A stretch of 64,000 nucleotides of DNA from Halalkalibacter wakoensis JCM 9140 (GCF_000513095.1 NZ_BAUT01000011.1:23496-87495); one strand, 5' to 3'. Positions 47,090 to 56,684 are shown, counted from the first letter of the stretch. The notes: generated by a model not told the origin, from the sequence alone. Numbers and translations are program-made.

Positions 47090-48742
47090 TTATCGAAATT
47101 GATACATAAACCGCTCCATATAATAAATAAAAACTTGGTTGTAGTAGCCTGGATAATACGTGTTGCTTGCATGTCCAGCTAGTGGCATTAGTACTAAAAC
47201 TGAGTTTCCATTAGCTTTTTCGGAGTAAGATTGATGAAATTTTTTTGAGATCGATTGATCAACAAATCCATCATGTGTCCCTTGATAGATTAAAGTAGGA
47301 GGACTATCTTTTTTTACTAAGAGACCTGGGTCTGTTAACATCATGTTTCCATCTATCCCTGCTTGTTCTGATAAACCAATTGCCGGGTAAACGGAAATAA
47401 TCCCTTTAATCGTTAGGTTTGGATGGATTACGTTATGATCTCTAGATTGAGCCCCTAGTGCAACAGCATTTGCTAATTGTCCGCCGGAAGATCTTCCTGA
47501 GAGAAAAACAGAATCTAAATTAGCCCCAAACTCTTCGTGGTGTTTAGCTAAATAATCAGTGAAGATCCCAACATGACGAACCATGTCATCAATGGTAAAA
47601 CCAGCAACTTTATTTTTAGGAACATCAAGAGAATCAAAAAGCTGATCCGCATGGCTAAGTCCATGCTGAACGTCGAACACGACATACCCTTGGCTAGCAA
47701 AGTGTTTATTGATTTGAGCCCGATTTAAAGAGCCTTTGTCACCAGCTGTCCAAGCGCCTCCGTGAATCCTGATTAAGACAGCGTGTTTTCCAGGAAGATC
47801 TTCTTTGCCTTCAGGGGGCATGTACGCATCGAAATAGAGCTTGATCCCCTGGTCAACACCTGTTTTTCCTTCATAATATAGAATATTCTGCTGTACTTGA
47901 TGATCCCCTGATGCAACCCCGAGGAAGTAATCTGGAAGTCGGAAAGGAGCTTCTGAAAAGTACTGTTTGTCTGTAGGTGCTACGATTTTCGTTGGCTCTT
48001 TATCAAATGCTTTTGCATAAGCCGATTCAACGTCTGAAATGGTTAACAACGTACTCAATAAAGGCAAACTAAAAATAAGAGCAAATGATAAACCCATGAT
48101 CATCACACTGATGCGAAGTACTCGTAATGTCTTCGGAAGCATCTTTAAAACAAATACACACAGTGTAAAAAAGATTATGCTGACATACAACGAATTAGCT
48201 GGCAAAACCATCTCGACTAGATCACTGCTCCTGCCGACTAACAATTTATAGGTTAAGTAAATACCGAACAACAAGATCAAACCTGTAAAAATTAGAAGCG
48301 CCATCATTCGGAGTAATCTAATTTCAATAGGTCTTTTACGCATTCGTTTGACTTTTTTGATTGGTTGTAATTTTACGTTTGAAATGACGATGCCAAGAAC
48401 AAACAGTGAAAAAAATAAAATAAGGGAAGTAATACTTCGTGATGTCGCATTCACAACTTCCTCGGAAGCGGATCGATTCATAATTGGGATGAGGACCATT
48501 GCAACAATCGTTAATAAATAATAAAGATAATCTAAGTATGTATGTTCACTTTCAAGCAAAGTCGCAGCCACGTTTCCTAAAAGAGTAAGGATAAGGAGCA
48601 GTCCGAAGATGTTCCACTTGTTATGGGAGGCCCCGGTTACGATATAAAGAAATCCGAGAAAAATCGATGCGATATTCGCACTAAGTAAAAGTTTAATCAA
48701 AATTTGTAGGTGTTTTCGTTCGTGTCTTACGGAATTTTTCAT
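47090..48742 (-). CDS. Alpha/beta hydrolase with multi-helix membrane N-terminus
   Basis: 550 residues. The first ~240 contain about seven hydrophobic segments (for example LLLSANIASIFLGFLYIV and SLILFFSLFVLGIVISNV). A complete esterase-like hydrolase domain follows (about 280-550): oxyanion loop IRIHGGAWTAG, nucleophile elbow SGRSSGGQLAN, acid Asp in TLIYQGTHDGFVD and His in LAGHASNTYY. Its active site probably faces outward. Similar fusions are annotated as membrane esterases of unknown substrate. ATG 48742 has a suitable GGAG-like site. It is transcribed away from the thiamine operon. Confidence 0.85.
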   Translation of the reverse strand: MKNSVRHERKHLQILIKLLLSANIASIFLGFLYIVTGASHNKWNIFGLLLILTLLGNVAATLLESEHTYLDYLYYLLTIVAMVLIPIMNRSASEEVVNATSRSITSLILFFSLFVLGIVISNVKLQPIKKVKRMRKRPIEIRLLRMMALLIFTGLILLFGIYLTYKLLVGRSSDLVEMVLPANSLYVSIIFFTLCVFVLKMLPKTLRVLRISVMIMGLSFALIFSLPLLSTLLTISDVESAYAKAFDKEPTKIVAPTDKQYFSEAPFRLPDYFLGVASGDHQVQQNILYYEGKTGVDQGIKLYFDAYMPPEGKEDLPGKHAVLIRIHGGAWTAGDKGSLNRAQINKHFASQGYVVFDVQHGLSHADQLFDSLDVPKNKVAGFTIDDMVRHVGIFTDYLAKHHEEFGANLDSVFLSGRSSGGQLANAVALGAQSRDHNVIHPNLTIKGIISVYPAIGLSEQAGIDGNMMLTDPGLLVKKDSPPTLIYQGTHDGFVDQSISKKFHQSYSEKANGNSVLVLMPLAGHASNTYYPGYYNQVFIYYMERFMYQFR

Positions 48743-48997
48743 AATGTATGCTCCTTAATTGAATTGTAAACACAAACTATTCTTAAGGAATGATGTTTGT
48801 CTAAAAGTTGCACGCTTTTTATTTTTAACTCCTTACTTGGAATACATACTTATCTTTTTCTAGAGGTCCTTGTTTCACAATGAATTGTGAGTTTTTTGCT
48901 GGAGTATGGTAAGAGTAGCATTTAATGCTATTCAAACAGGTAGTTGTCGTAGCTGGAAATCTATGTTACTCTTGGTAAGAAAATTATGAAAATATGA

Positions 48998-49092
48998 ATA
49001 GGGGAGCTACGAGGTTGGCTGAGAGGATATCCCGTTGAAGATATCGACCCTTTAAACCTGATCTGGATAATGCCAGCGGAGGGATGTTTATT
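48998..49092 (+). ncRNA. TPP riboswitch
   Basis: The THI-box elements occur in order: AGGGGAGC region, GGCTGAGAGGATAT, GATATCGACCCTTTAAACCT, then GATCTGGATAATGCCAGCGG with AGGGA at the end. These bind the pyrimidine and pyrophosphate of TPP. A terminator at 49114 and the thiX gene at 49168 follow, so TPP should shut off the salvage operon. Confidence 0.97.
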
Positions 49093-49113
49093 AGAATTGC
49101 ATGTTTACATGTG

Positions 49114-49151
49114 AAGTCTACACGCCTCTCTTGGTGTGTAGACTTTTTTTG
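49114..49151 (+). terminator. Expression-platform terminator of the TPP riboswitch
   Basis: AAGTCTACAC / GTGTAGACTT perfect 10-bp stem, then T7. Confidence 0.9.
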
Positions 49152-49167
49152 TTGAAAGGAGGTATTT

Positions 49168-49941
49168 ATGCGTACTTTGCGACGGGGGATCTCGTTTGCG
49201 GCACCTGCAGTTATTGCCGTTATTCTTTTTCTCGTCATTTGGGAAGTTTCTGTGTGGATTTGGAACGTTGAAGAGTGGATCTTGCCAGCGCCAAGTTTAA
49301 TTTTTCAGGCGTTTTTTGATACATGGCACTTACTACCTGATCATATTTGGATGACGACAAAAGAAGCCGTACTTGGGTTTTTATTAGGGATTATTGTTGC
49401 GTTAATAATTGCTTTTATTTTAGACATTTCGCCATTGTTGCGAAAAAGTTTTTATCCGATTCTTCTATTCTCACAAACGATTCCCATTATTGCGATTGCC
49501 CCTTTATTGATCATTTGGTTTGGATATGGCATTCTCCCAAAAGTTCTCGTTGTTGCCTTAGTGACGTTCTTTCCTGTTGTTGTCAGTGTAGCTGAGGGAT
49601 TGCAATCGAGTGATCGCGATATGATTCGACTGGTTCGGTCGATGGGAGGATCGTTCTGGCAGGTGTTTTGGTCTGTTCGCTTCCCGCACGCTCTTCCTTA
49701 TTTATTTACAGGATTACGAATTGGAGCTACATATAGTGTGTTAGCAGCGGTGATTTCAGAGTGGGTTGGTGCGAGTAAAGGATTAGGAATCTACTTGATA
49801 AAAGCTCAAAGTTCGTTTGCAACGGATAAAGTCTTCGTTGTAATCGCCCTCATTTCGCTTTTAAGCTGTCTTTTGTTTTTCGTTGTTGTGTTACTTGGCA
49901 GACTGATGATGCCATGGAAACATAAGTCTCATAAAAAATAG
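49168..49941 (+). CDS. thiX: ABC transporter permease, thiamine-pyrimidine salvage (ThiX)
   Basis: 257 residues with six membrane helices and the BPD_transp_1 fold. The cytoplasmic coupling motif is EGLQSSDRDMIRLVRSMGGS followed by LRIGATYSVLAAVISEWVGA. AAAGGAGG precedes ATG 49168. It is the first gene of a TPP-riboswitch operon with thiY, thiZ and tenA, the arrangement used in Bacillus to import formylaminopyrimidine, a breakdown product of thiamine. The start lies 17 bases after the riboswitch terminator. Confidence 0.93.
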   Translation: MRTLRRGISFAAPAVIAVILFLVIWEVSVWIWNVEEWILPAPSLIFQAFFDTWHLLPDHIWMTTKEAVLGFLLGIIVALIIAFILDISPLLRKSFYPILLFSQTIPIIAIAPLLIIWFGYGILPKVLVVALVTFFPVVVSVAEGLQSSDRDMIRLVRSMGGSFWQVFWSVRFPHALPYLFTGLRIGATYSVLAAVISEWVGASKGLGIYLIKAQSSFATDKVFVVIALISLLSCLLFFVVVLLGRLMMPWKHKSHKK

Positions 49942-49964
49942 AAACATAGTTGGAGGAGAAGGTC

Positions 49965-51008
49965 ATGTTTAAAAAACTACGCACAAGTTTAGTCGTTGCG
50001 GGGATGTTCGTTTTAGCAGCGTGTAATCAAGTGGATGAGCCTACGCAAGTAGAAGAGGTTGAAACAGAGGTTGAATCCGATGCTGGAGCGGAAGCACCGG
50101 CTGAGTCAGAGGAATTGATGGAAGCAACGTTTATTTTAGATTGGGTACCAAACACGAATCATACTGGAATTTATGTAGCATTAGAAAAAGGTTTTTTTGA
50201 AGAAGAAGGAATTGATTTAACGATTATTGAACCAGCGATGGAAGGGGCCGTTCCAATTGTGGCTGCTGGCCAAGCTGATTTTGGGATAGGTTCGCAAACG
50301 GGTGTGACCATTGCTAGGTCAACAGGGATTCCAGTGGCTTCCATTGCAGCTGTCATTCAAGAGCATACGTCTGGATTTGCCTCTCCTATTGAGAAAGAGA
50401 TTACATCTCCAGAGGATTTTGCAGGAAAGACGTATGGAGGATTTGGTGGAGCTGAAGAAGAAGCCATTTTAAACACGGTGTTAAATCAGTATGAAGTCGA
50501 CCCAGCTTCTGTTGATAATGTTATCGTCGGTTCAGCTGACTTTTTTACAAATACGAAACGAGACATTGACTTTCAATGGATCTTCTATGGGTGGACAGGG
50601 ATTGAAGCTGAAGTTCGCGGAGAAGACATCAACATGATCTATCTGAAAGACATTGATCCGGTCTTTAATTATTATTCTCCTGTTATTTTTAGTAGTGATG
50701 CCGTAATGGAAGAACAACCAGAGCTGGTTGAAAGCTTCACAAGAGCTGTATCAAGAGGGTACGAATTTGCGATTGAAGAGCCGGCGGCAGCGGCTGAGAT
50801 TTTAATAGCAGCCAGTCCTGAAACAAGTGAAGAGCTCATTCGTGCATCACAAGAGTGGTTAAGCCCGCGCTACAAAGGAGACGCAGAGAAGTGGGGCATT
50901 CAAAGTGAAGATGTTTGGAACGATTTTACCGCATGGCTGCTTGAGGCTGAATTGATTGAATCGGATGTATCAACAGATGAAGTGATGACAAATCGATTCT
51001 TGCCCTAA
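49965..51008 (+). CDS. thiY: Substrate-binding lipoprotein ThiY (NMT1/THI5-like)
   Basis: 347 residues from ATG 49965 behind GGAGGAG. A lipoprotein signal (VVAGMFVLAAC) anchors it; an acidic linker rich in E follows. The NMT1/THI5-like domain has ATFILDWVPNTNHTGIYVAL, EKGFFEEEGIDLTIIEP and DFGIGSQTGVTIARSTGIPV, plus YGGFGGAEEEAI. It captures N-formyl-4-amino-5-aminomethyl-2-methylpyrimidine or a related pyrimidine for the ThiX/ThiZ transporter. The operon and riboswitch support this. Confidence 0.95.
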   Translation: MFKKLRTSLVVAGMFVLAACNQVDEPTQVEEVETEVESDAGAEAPAESEELMEATFILDWVPNTNHTGIYVALEKGFFEEEGIDLTIIEPAMEGAVPIVAAGQADFGIGSQTGVTIARSTGIPVASIAAVIQEHTSGFASPIEKEITSPEDFAGKTYGGFGGAEEEAILNTVLNQYEVDPASVDNVIVGSADFFTNTKRDIDFQWIFYGWTGIEAEVRGEDINMIYLKDIDPVFNYYSPVIFSSDAVMEEQPELVESFTRAVSRGYEFAIEEPAAAAEILIAASPETSEELIRASQEWLSPRYKGDAEKWGIQSEDVWNDFTAWLLEAELIESDVSTDEVMTNRFLP

Positions 51009-51023
51009 AGAAAGGTTCTTATT

Positions 51024-51767
51024 ATGGAAATAAGCATTCGCAATCTACAGCATTCGTATAATGGGGAATCTGTTATCAAAAACATTGATTTGTCGCTAAA
51101 AAAAGGAGAATTTGTTTCGATCATTGGACCGAGTGGCTGTGGCAAAAGTACTTTGTTTAATCTCATTACAGGATTAGAAGTACCTGATGAGGGAGACATT
51201 TTGTTTGATGGCAAAAATATGTTGGGTAAACGGGGACATAGCAGTTATATGATGCAAAAAGATTTACTGTTTCCGTGGAAAACGGTTTTAGAAAATGTTC
51301 TTTTAGGTCCTACTATTACAAAACAGGAAGCACAAGAAGCAGTAGAAGAAGCACGTTCTCTTTTTCCGATGTTTGGATTAGAAGGATATGAGCATTATTA
51401 TCCGGAAGTGCTATCAGGAGGGATGAAGCAAAGGGCAGCCTTGCTTAGAACTTTTTTGCATAAAAAGGAGCTCATGCTGTTAGATGAACCTTTTGGTGCA
51501 TTAGATGCGTTAACTCGAGAGAAGATGCATAGCTGGCTTCTAGACATATGGAGCCACATGCAGCGAACCGTTTTGTTCATTACACATAGCATTGATGAAG
51601 CCATTTTTTTATCAGATCGCATTTATGTGTTCGGACCACGTCCAACAGAGGTTATTCTTGACGTGAAGGTACCTTTGCCTCGTCCAAGAAATAAAGAGAT
51701 GACCGTGACGCCCGAATACTTAGAAGTAAAACAACAATTAATGAACGCATTATATGAAATGAATTGA
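51024..51767 (+). CDS. thiZ: ABC transporter ATP-binding protein ThiZ
   Basis: 247 residues. Walker A is GPSGCGKST (about residue 37), the signature is LSGGMKQRAA, Walker B is LMLLDEPFGALD, followed by the H-loop in VLFITHSIDEA. The C-terminal motif with PLPRPRNKEM is usual in nitrate/sulfonate/pyrimidine importers. A weak AAAGG site precedes ATG 51024; the gene starts 15 bases after thiY, so it is in the same operon. Confidence 0.95.
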   Translation: MEISIRNLQHSYNGESVIKNIDLSLKKGEFVSIIGPSGCGKSTLFNLITGLEVPDEGDILFDGKNMLGKRGHSSYMMQKDLLFPWKTVLENVLLGPTITKQEAQEAVEEARSLFPMFGLEGYEHYYPEVLSGGMKQRAALLRTFLHKKELMLLDEPFGALDALTREKMHSWLLDIWSHMQRTVLFITHSIDEAIFLSDRIYVFGPRPTEVILDVKVPLPRPRNKEMTVTPEYLEVKQQLMNALYEMN

Positions 51768-51788
51768 GATTAAGAGGAGATGAATATC

Positions 51789-52457
51789 ATGAAATTTTCA
51801 GAACAACTTCGTCAAAAGGTAGATTCTATTTGGAATGCAAGCTTTGAACATCCATTTGTAACAGGAGTAGCCGATGGAACACTGCCAATTGAGTGTTTTT
51901 CATATTATGTTCAGCAGGATTCATATTATCTTTCAAAATTTGCCCAAGTTCAATCACTCGCAGCTGCCAAAGCACTTGATTTTGACACAACATCACGAAT
52001 GGCGTTCCATGCAAAATCAACATTTGATGCAGAGCATATGTTGCATGAAGGATTTGCAAAAGACTTAGGTTTAGAAAAAAATAGTGAAGGCCACATGGCT
52101 TCTGAACCTGCCCCAACTGCTGTTGCTTATACCAATCATATGTTCTCTGCAGCATATAAAGGTTCTCTTGGTGAAGTGATTGCCGCGATTTTGCCTTGTT
52201 ACTGGTTGTATTGGGAAATTGGAGAAAAGTATAAAGGTTCAACCCCTGGTCATCCTGTCTACCAAAAATGGATTGATACATACGGGGACGAATGGTTTGC
52301 TAATTTAGTAAAAGAACAAATTAATCGTCTGGATGAATGGGCCGAAAAAGCATCAGAAGAAGAAAAAGAACGAATGGAATCTATCTTTGTAACGAGCAGT
52401 AAGTATGAGTACATGTTTTGGGAGATGGCCTATACGCTTGAGAAATGGCCAGTATAA
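51789..52457 (+). CDS. tenA: Aminopyrimidine aminohydrolase / thiaminase II TenA
   Basis: 222 residues forming the all-helical TenA fold. Conserved segments are HPFVTGVADGTLPIECFSYY, VQQDSYYLSKFAQVQSLAAA, PTAVAYTNHMFSAAYKG and LPCYWLYWEIGEKY, the last holding the active-site Cys. It hydrolyses aminomethylpyrimidine to HMP for thiamine remaking. ATG 51789 is preferred; the ATG at 51780 touches the GAGGAG site directly. It is the last gene of the riboswitch operon and is followed by a terminator. Confidence 0.95.
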   Translation: MKFSEQLRQKVDSIWNASFEHPFVTGVADGTLPIECFSYYVQQDSYYLSKFAQVQSLAAAKALDFDTTSRMAFHAKSTFDAEHMLHEGFAKDLGLEKNSEGHMASEPAPTAVAYTNHMFSAAYKGSLGEVIAAILPCYWLYWEIGEKYKGSTPGHPVYQKWIDTYGDEWFANLVKEQINRLDEWAEKASEEEKERMESIFVTSSKYEYMFWEMAYTLEKWPV

Positions 52458-52461
52458 TATG

Positions 52462-52503
52462 AAGAAACCCATTTGACTTTTGAATCAAATGGGTTTCTTT
52501 CTT
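52462..52503 (+). terminator. Terminator of the thiXYZ-tenA operon
   Basis: AAGAAACCCATTTGA / TCAAATGGGTTTCTT perfect 15-bp stem with an 8-nt loop. Confidence 0.9.
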
Positions 52504-52612
52504 TGGAATTGCAATTAGGTAACTTTAAAAACTATGTAAGATAATTTAACGTCATAAGAAATTTATAATGTGAAGTCTGTTAACATATTAATAACTTAAT
52601 AAGTAAAAGCTA

Positions 52613-52702
52613 ACTAGGGTTCCGTTTCATCAATAGATAAAAGACTGGTCCGAGAGTTGGCGGCATAGAGATATGCTACACGGAGGGAGAAAAGCCCGGG
52701 AG
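52613..52702 (+). ncRNA. ykkC-class riboswitch (guanidine-I or related subtype)
   Basis: The ykkC consensus blocks are present in order: ACTAGGGTTCCG, ACTGGTCCGAGAG, ACACGGAGGGA, then AAAAGCCCGGGAG. The family includes guanidine-I and the ppGpp, PRPP and (d)CDP subtypes, which cannot be told apart with certainty by eye. The 3' GGGAG is shared with the terminator that follows, so ligand binding should prevent termination and turn on the chemoreceptor gene at 52869. Confidence 0.92.
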
Positions 52703-52735
52703 GTAACGTAATGATACGTTAGCTCTCTTTTTTTC
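52698..52735 (+). terminator. Expression-platform terminator of the ykkC riboswitch
   Basis: GGGAGGTAACGTA / TACGTTAGCTCTC, 13 pairs with one wobble and one mismatch, ATGA loop, T7. The first five bases overlap the aptamer end. Confidence 0.85.
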
Positions 52736-52868
52736 TTCCCTTTCAGAAACCTCTACGTATGGATACAAGGCCAGGACGGAAGACTACTCGACATTTGTGT
52801 CTACATAGCCTGAGTAAGAAAGGTACGTGACACAATCGAGAGAAAAACAGCTAATATGGAGGAGTAAC

Positions 52869-54578
52869 ATGAGGATAAGGAATAAGCTTTTTTTAGGGTT
52901 TGGTCTAGTGCTGCTAACAGCTTTAGGTGCGTTTCTCATTGCTTATACGGCTTTGCAGGATGTCGCCAAACAATATAGGCATTTAGCTGAACAAGAAATC
53001 CAAGCATTGCATTTGGCTCAACAAATTCAGTTTGAAGATTTAACGCTTACAGATTCAGTAAGAGGAGTCATAATTGAACCTAATAATAGAGAGGAAAGAG
53101 ACAGATACGACCAATATGCAATAACAATTGATGAGCATATAAACGCGGTATTGCCTCTTGTCTCAAGTGAAAGGGCAGAACAAATATTTGTTGAACTCGA
53201 TCTTCATAATCAACAATTGATCGAATTAGAGGAAGAAATGCTTCAATTAGCAGGAACAAATGATGAGAGAGTATTAGAAATTTTTAATGGAGAGTATGCA
53301 GAAGTACGTCAAATTTTTAGTTCACATATTGAAGAATTTAAACAAATTCAATTAGAGTCGATTGCTTCTCAAATAGAAGTCGATGAAGCGATGATTGCTC
53401 AGAGATCGATATTCGGTATTATAGGATTAGTGGTTGCTTTAATAATTGGAGGATTGATTGCCTTTTTTATTTCTAGGCAAACAACAAAGCCTCTTACTGA
53501 AGTCGTACATAAACTAGAAGAAATTTCGAGCAATGAGGGAGATTTAACAGCTAGAATTTCAGTTAGCAGCAAAGATGAGATTGGACAGCTATCAATTGCA
53601 TTTAATAAAATGTTAGATACCATTCAATCCATTCTTCAAGATGTAACGAAGGTTACAAATGACGTCGCATCATCTTCTGAGGAATTATCCGCCAGTGCCG
53701 AACAAAACGAACAAGCAACGAAACAAATCACCATGTCGATTCAAAGCATTGCCTCGGGTTCTGAACAACAATTGCTAAGTTCAGGAGATATTGAACATTC
53801 GATTATGGAGATGAGAAATGGACTCCAACAAATTGCAATTTCTTCTCAAACGGTTTCAGATTCAGCTGGGATCACAACAGAGGTTGCTGTCCAAGGAAAC
53901 CGAGTTGTTCAACAAGCTGTTAATCAAATGAAATTAATTCACTCTACCGTCGGAGAAGCAAATGACAGAACAAATGATTTAAGTGATTTGACTCAGAAGA
54001 TTGGCCAAATTTCAAATATGATAACAAACATTGCTGAACAAACAAATCTTCTTGCTTTAAATGCATCTATTGAGGCAGCGAGAGTAGGGGAGCATGGTAA
54101 AGGTTTTGCTGTTGTCGCTAATGAGGTGAGAAAACTTGCTGAAGAGTCTAAGAAATCTGCTGCCCAAATTACGGAGATCATTCACCAAGTATTAATCAAC
54201 ACGAATTTAGTTTCAAATGTGATAAAAAAAGGGGAGTCGGAAGTAAATAGTGGAATTATCTTAGTGAATGAGGCAGGAACTGCTTTTGAAGAAATTTTAC
54301 AGTCGGTTAAGGAAGTTACAAAACAAATTCAGGATGTATCAATGGCTTCAGGGGACATGTCATCTGGTGTTGGACAAGTTGCGGTGGCCGTAGAAAATCT
54401 ATCAGATATATCGAAACAATCTACTGCTAGTTCGCAAAATGTTGCAGCCTCATCAGAAGAACAATTAGCTTCCATTGAGGAAATTACAATGTCAGCAGAA
54501 AACCTTTCGAAAATGGCCGATCTTCTGCAAGGAACGGTAGGGAAATTTAAAATTCATGAAAAGAGCAAAGGCAATTGA
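52869..54578 (+). CDS. Methyl-accepting chemotaxis protein with four-helix-bundle sensor
   Basis: 569 residues: first membrane helix (6-28, [20 protein letters not shown]), a helical extracytoplasmic 4HB_MCP-type sensor (about 30-178), second helix (about 180-200, [18 protein letters not shown]), HAMP (about 203-255) and the cytoplasmic signalling coiled coil with [20 protein letters not shown] near residue 390. GGAGGAG precedes ATG 52869; the GTG at 52827 has no site. It lies behind a ykkC-class riboswitch/terminator. About 130 nt between terminator and start hold no recognised element. Confidence 0.95.
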   Translation: MRIRNKLFLGFGLVLLTALGAFLIAYTALQDVAKQYRHLAEQEIQALHLAQQIQFEDLTLTDSVRGVIIEPNNREERDRYDQYAITIDEHINAVLPLVSSERAEQIFVELDLHNQQLIELEEEMLQLAGTNDERVLEIFNGEYAEVRQIFSSHIEEFKQIQLESIASQIEVDEAMIAQRSIFGIIGLVVALIIGGLIAFFISRQTTKPLTEVVHKLEEISSNEGDLTARISVSSKDEIGQLSIAFNKMLDTIQSILQDVTKVTNDVASSSEELSASAEQNEQATKQITMSIQSIASGSEQQLLSSGDIEHSIMEMRNGLQQIAISSQTVSDSAGITTEVAVQGNRVVQQAVNQMKLIHSTVGEANDRTNDLSDLTQKIGQISNMITNIAEQTNLLALNASIEAARVGEHGKGFAVVANEVRKLAEESKKSAAQITEIIHQVLINTNLVSNVIKKGESEVNSGIILVNEAGTAFEEILQSVKEVTKQIQDVSMASGDMSSGVGQVAVAVENLSDISKQSTASSQNVAASSEEQLASIEEITMSAENLSKMADLLQGTVGKFKIHEKSKGN

Positions 54579-54721
54579 ATCTTGTAAGGGTAATAAAATA
54601 TTAAAGGGTGTGATGCTTGTTAAGCATCTAACTGAATTGCCGTTGTTCCAAAATGTTGCTAATTCATTTTGAGAGTAAAATGGGGTTAAGGTTCTATTAA
54701 GTTGATTATTTTTAAAAGCCT

Positions 54722-54765
54722 AGGGTTGGTTCAAAGGTCAAAAAAACTATGAATCAACCCTTTTC
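54722..54765. terminator. Terminator between the chemoreceptor and DUF1284 genes
   Basis: GGGTTGGTTCA / TGAATCAACCC stem (one wobble) and TTTT, between convergent genes. Confidence 0.75.
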
Positions 54766-54767
54766 CA

Positions 54768-55184
54768 CTATCGTACCTCCCTCAACCCTTTCCCTTCAAG
54801 AATCTCCTGGACACCTTCTTCACAAACGCCATAAGCACGCCACGAACAAGTATCGCAAATCGTTTCAATATCGGAGGGGGTCACGTACTTTTGAATACTT
54901 GTCTCGATGCTATCCCAGCTTTTGACTTGGCCAATCTTGAGGTTTAGCTTTTTTAAGATAACAGCATCTCGTTCATAAATAACTGAATTTTGACAATGGT
55001 ATTCACCGGAATTTGGGTATTTCAAACACAAATGATCAGGACCCTCTACAATTTGGATGATGGTGTTCGGCTCCCTTCTTAATTCCTGATGCAAGCGTGT
55101 CATATTTTCCGTGTATTCTGGAGAATAGCCCATCCCCCTATAACCAAGAAGACAAAAAAGATGGTGGCCTCTTAACTTGAACAT
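54768..55184 (-). CDS. DUF1284 family protein
   Basis: 138 residues from ATG 55184, preceded by AAGGAG. The DUF1284 pattern is clear: LRGHHLFCLLGYRGMGYSPE, VEGPDHLCLKYP, GEYHCQNSVIYERD and CDTCSWRAYGVCEEGVQEIL. Four or more conserved Cys suggest an Fe-S or zinc site. Function unestablished. The longer ATG at 55217 has no ribosome binding site. Confidence 0.92.
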   Translation of the reverse strand: MFKLRGHHLFCLLGYRGMGYSPEYTENMTRLHQELRREPNTIIQIVEGPDHLCLKYPNSGEYHCQNSVIYERDAVILKKLNLKIGQVKSWDSIETSIQKYVTPSDIETICDTCSWRAYGVCEEGVQEILEGKGLREVR

Positions 55185-55402
55185 AAGCAACACTCCTTCG
55201 TGATTGTAAACTATCATTTATCGCCGGTTAACAATTTTGATTATTATAACATAATCATAGAGTTTTTTGATGGTTCAAACTAAGGATGTATGAACATTTG
55301 TACAGCTTTTTCGTCTCATAATAAAAAATGACTAGTAACAGTTTGTATTATGCATGTAAGATACATATAAACAAAAACATAATGGCAGGCGGGGGGAGTA
55401 CC

Positions 55403-55960
55403 ATGTTTACCAAAATAGTAAATGAACATACGGAATTACGATTGTTAGAAGTTAGACATGCAGAGGAATTGTTCGAGTTAACGGATCAATCAAGAGATTA
55501 CCTTAGAGAATGGTTACCTTGGGTTGACTTCACTACATCTATCGCGGATTCAAGGACATTTATCGAAGGCACTTTGGACCAATTTAGGAACAACAATGGC
55601 TTTCAAGCGGGGATCTGGTATAAAGGAAAGCTAGCAGGTGTCATTGGCTTGCATCATGTAAATTGGTCAAACAAATCAACCTCGATTGGTTATTGGTTAG
55701 GAAAAGAATTTCAAGGTAAAGGGTTAATGACGAATGCTTGTCAAGCAGTCATTGAATATTGCTTGGAAGAATTGAATTTAAATCGGGTTGAAATTCGTGC
55801 TGCAACCAAAAATGAAAAAAGTGCAGCGATTCCGCCAAAACTCGGGTTTCAAAAAGAAGGATGTCTTAGAAGTGCTGAATGGCTATACGATAAATATGTT
55901 GATCATTATGTATTTGGGCTAATTAAAAGTGACTACTTGAACAAGGGGAAGACTGAATGA
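55403..55960 (+). CDS. GNAT acetyltransferase, RimJ/RimL type
   Basis: 185 residues from ATG 55403, preceded by GGGGGGAG. The RimL-type pattern is ELTDQSRDYLREWLPWVDFT, IGLHHVNWSNKSTSIGYWLG, then KEFQGKGLMTNACQAVIEY (acetyl-CoA loop Q-x-G-K-G) and the C-terminal NRVEIRAATKNEKSAAIP. Many homologues acetylate ribosomal-protein or other N-termini, but the substrate is not predictable. A Pro replaces the more usual Arg/Asn after SAAI (IPPKLGF). It overlaps the next gene by an ATGA junction. Confidence 0.92.
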   Translation: MFTKIVNEHTELRLLEVRHAEELFELTDQSRDYLREWLPWVDFTTSIADSRTFIEGTLDQFRNNNGFQAGIWYKGKLAGVIGLHHVNWSNKSTSIGYWLGKEFQGKGLMTNACQAVIEYCLEELNLNRVEIRAATKNEKSAAIPPKLGFQKEGCLRSAEWLYDKYVDHYVFGLIKSDYLNKGKTE

Positions 55961-56199
55961 TGGAAGAACATCTAGTTACAATTGTGGATTTTCAAACGAC
56001 GGAACATCGTACGACTTTTGTAAAATTGGTTGGTTACGATGCGGAGTCCAACAATAAGTTTGAAGGGGAAGTTAAATTTGTTGGAGGGAGACCATTTGGG
56101 GATCTCATTCACGCTGATAGATCGGCATTATCAGCTAGTTGCAGAGAATATGTACAAACGCTGTTAATTGTTAAGTATAATGAAGGGGAATTTAAGTAA
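55957..56199 (+). CDS. Small hypothetical protein coupled to the GNAT gene
   Basis: 80 residues from ATG 55957 overlapping the upstream stop. The product is a strand-rich domain: HLVTIVDFQTTEHRTTFVKL, VGYDAESNNKFEGEVKFVG, then SALSASCREYVQTLLIV. No signal or membrane segment. The family is not recognised. Translational coupling suggests a shared role with the acetyltransferase. Confidence 0.7.
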   Translation: MMEEHLVTIVDFQTTEHRTTFVKLVGYDAESNNKFEGEVKFVGGRPFGDLIHADRSALSASCREYVQTLLIVKYNEGEFK

Positions 56200-56210
56200 G
56201 TGTGTGCAAC

Positions 56211-56684
56211 TCACTTACTTAGTTCTCCTTTTTTCATAAAGGCAAAGATGCTTCTAGAAATAATTTTCACTAAAAAAACTAAGTAGAATGAATAAAGCCA
56301 CTTCCATTTTCCTTTGAATTTTAGTGCATCTGTTTTTCGTTCGAGTAAAACTTCATAAATAGCTTGAGGAATCGAGAAAAGAATTAATTTACCTATAATC
56401 CCGGACCACTTTGAGTGATAGGTCGATTGACAGTACCAAACGGATAAGAAGGGACAAACTAAAAAATCATAAATAACATTTATTTTGAAGATTTTCGGTT
56501 TAAAACGTACAGGATATTCAATTTGCTTCGTTTCGACTAATGATTTGTCAAACAGATAATTAAATAGGCAGTTAGACAAATATAAAGAAATCCATAATTT
56601 AGATGAAGGTCTTTTAAATAAGGTGAACGAAGAAACTAGTCCAAAAACAACACCAAATCTCAAAATGAATGCTTCTATTTTCAA
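56211..56684 (-). CDS. Hypothetical membrane protein (CBO0543-like)
   Basis: 157 residues from TTG 56684, seven bases after AAAGGAGGG; the upstream ATG frame lacks a site. About five hydrophobic segments (FGVVFGLVSSFTLF; WISLYLSNCLFNYLF; VIYDFLVCPFLSVWYC; IIGKLILFSIPQAIYEVLL; LYSFYLVFLVKIISRSIFAF). The order and the Y-x-x-R-F-K-P-K-I-F-K-I-N segment resemble a conserved clostridial/bacillar membrane family. The role is unknown. Confidence 0.65.
   Translation of the reverse strand: MKIEAFILRFGVVFGLVSSFTLFKRPSSKLWISLYLSNCLFNYLFDKSLVETKQIEYPVRFKPKIFKINVIYDFLVCPFLSVWYCQSTYHSKWSGIIGKLILFSIPQAIYEVLLERKTDALKFKGKWKWLYSFYLVFLVKIISRSIFAFMKKGELSK

Noticed and set aside
51826..52281. 151-residue frame antisense to tenA
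   Set aside because: Shadow of a well-supported gene in a riboswitch operon.
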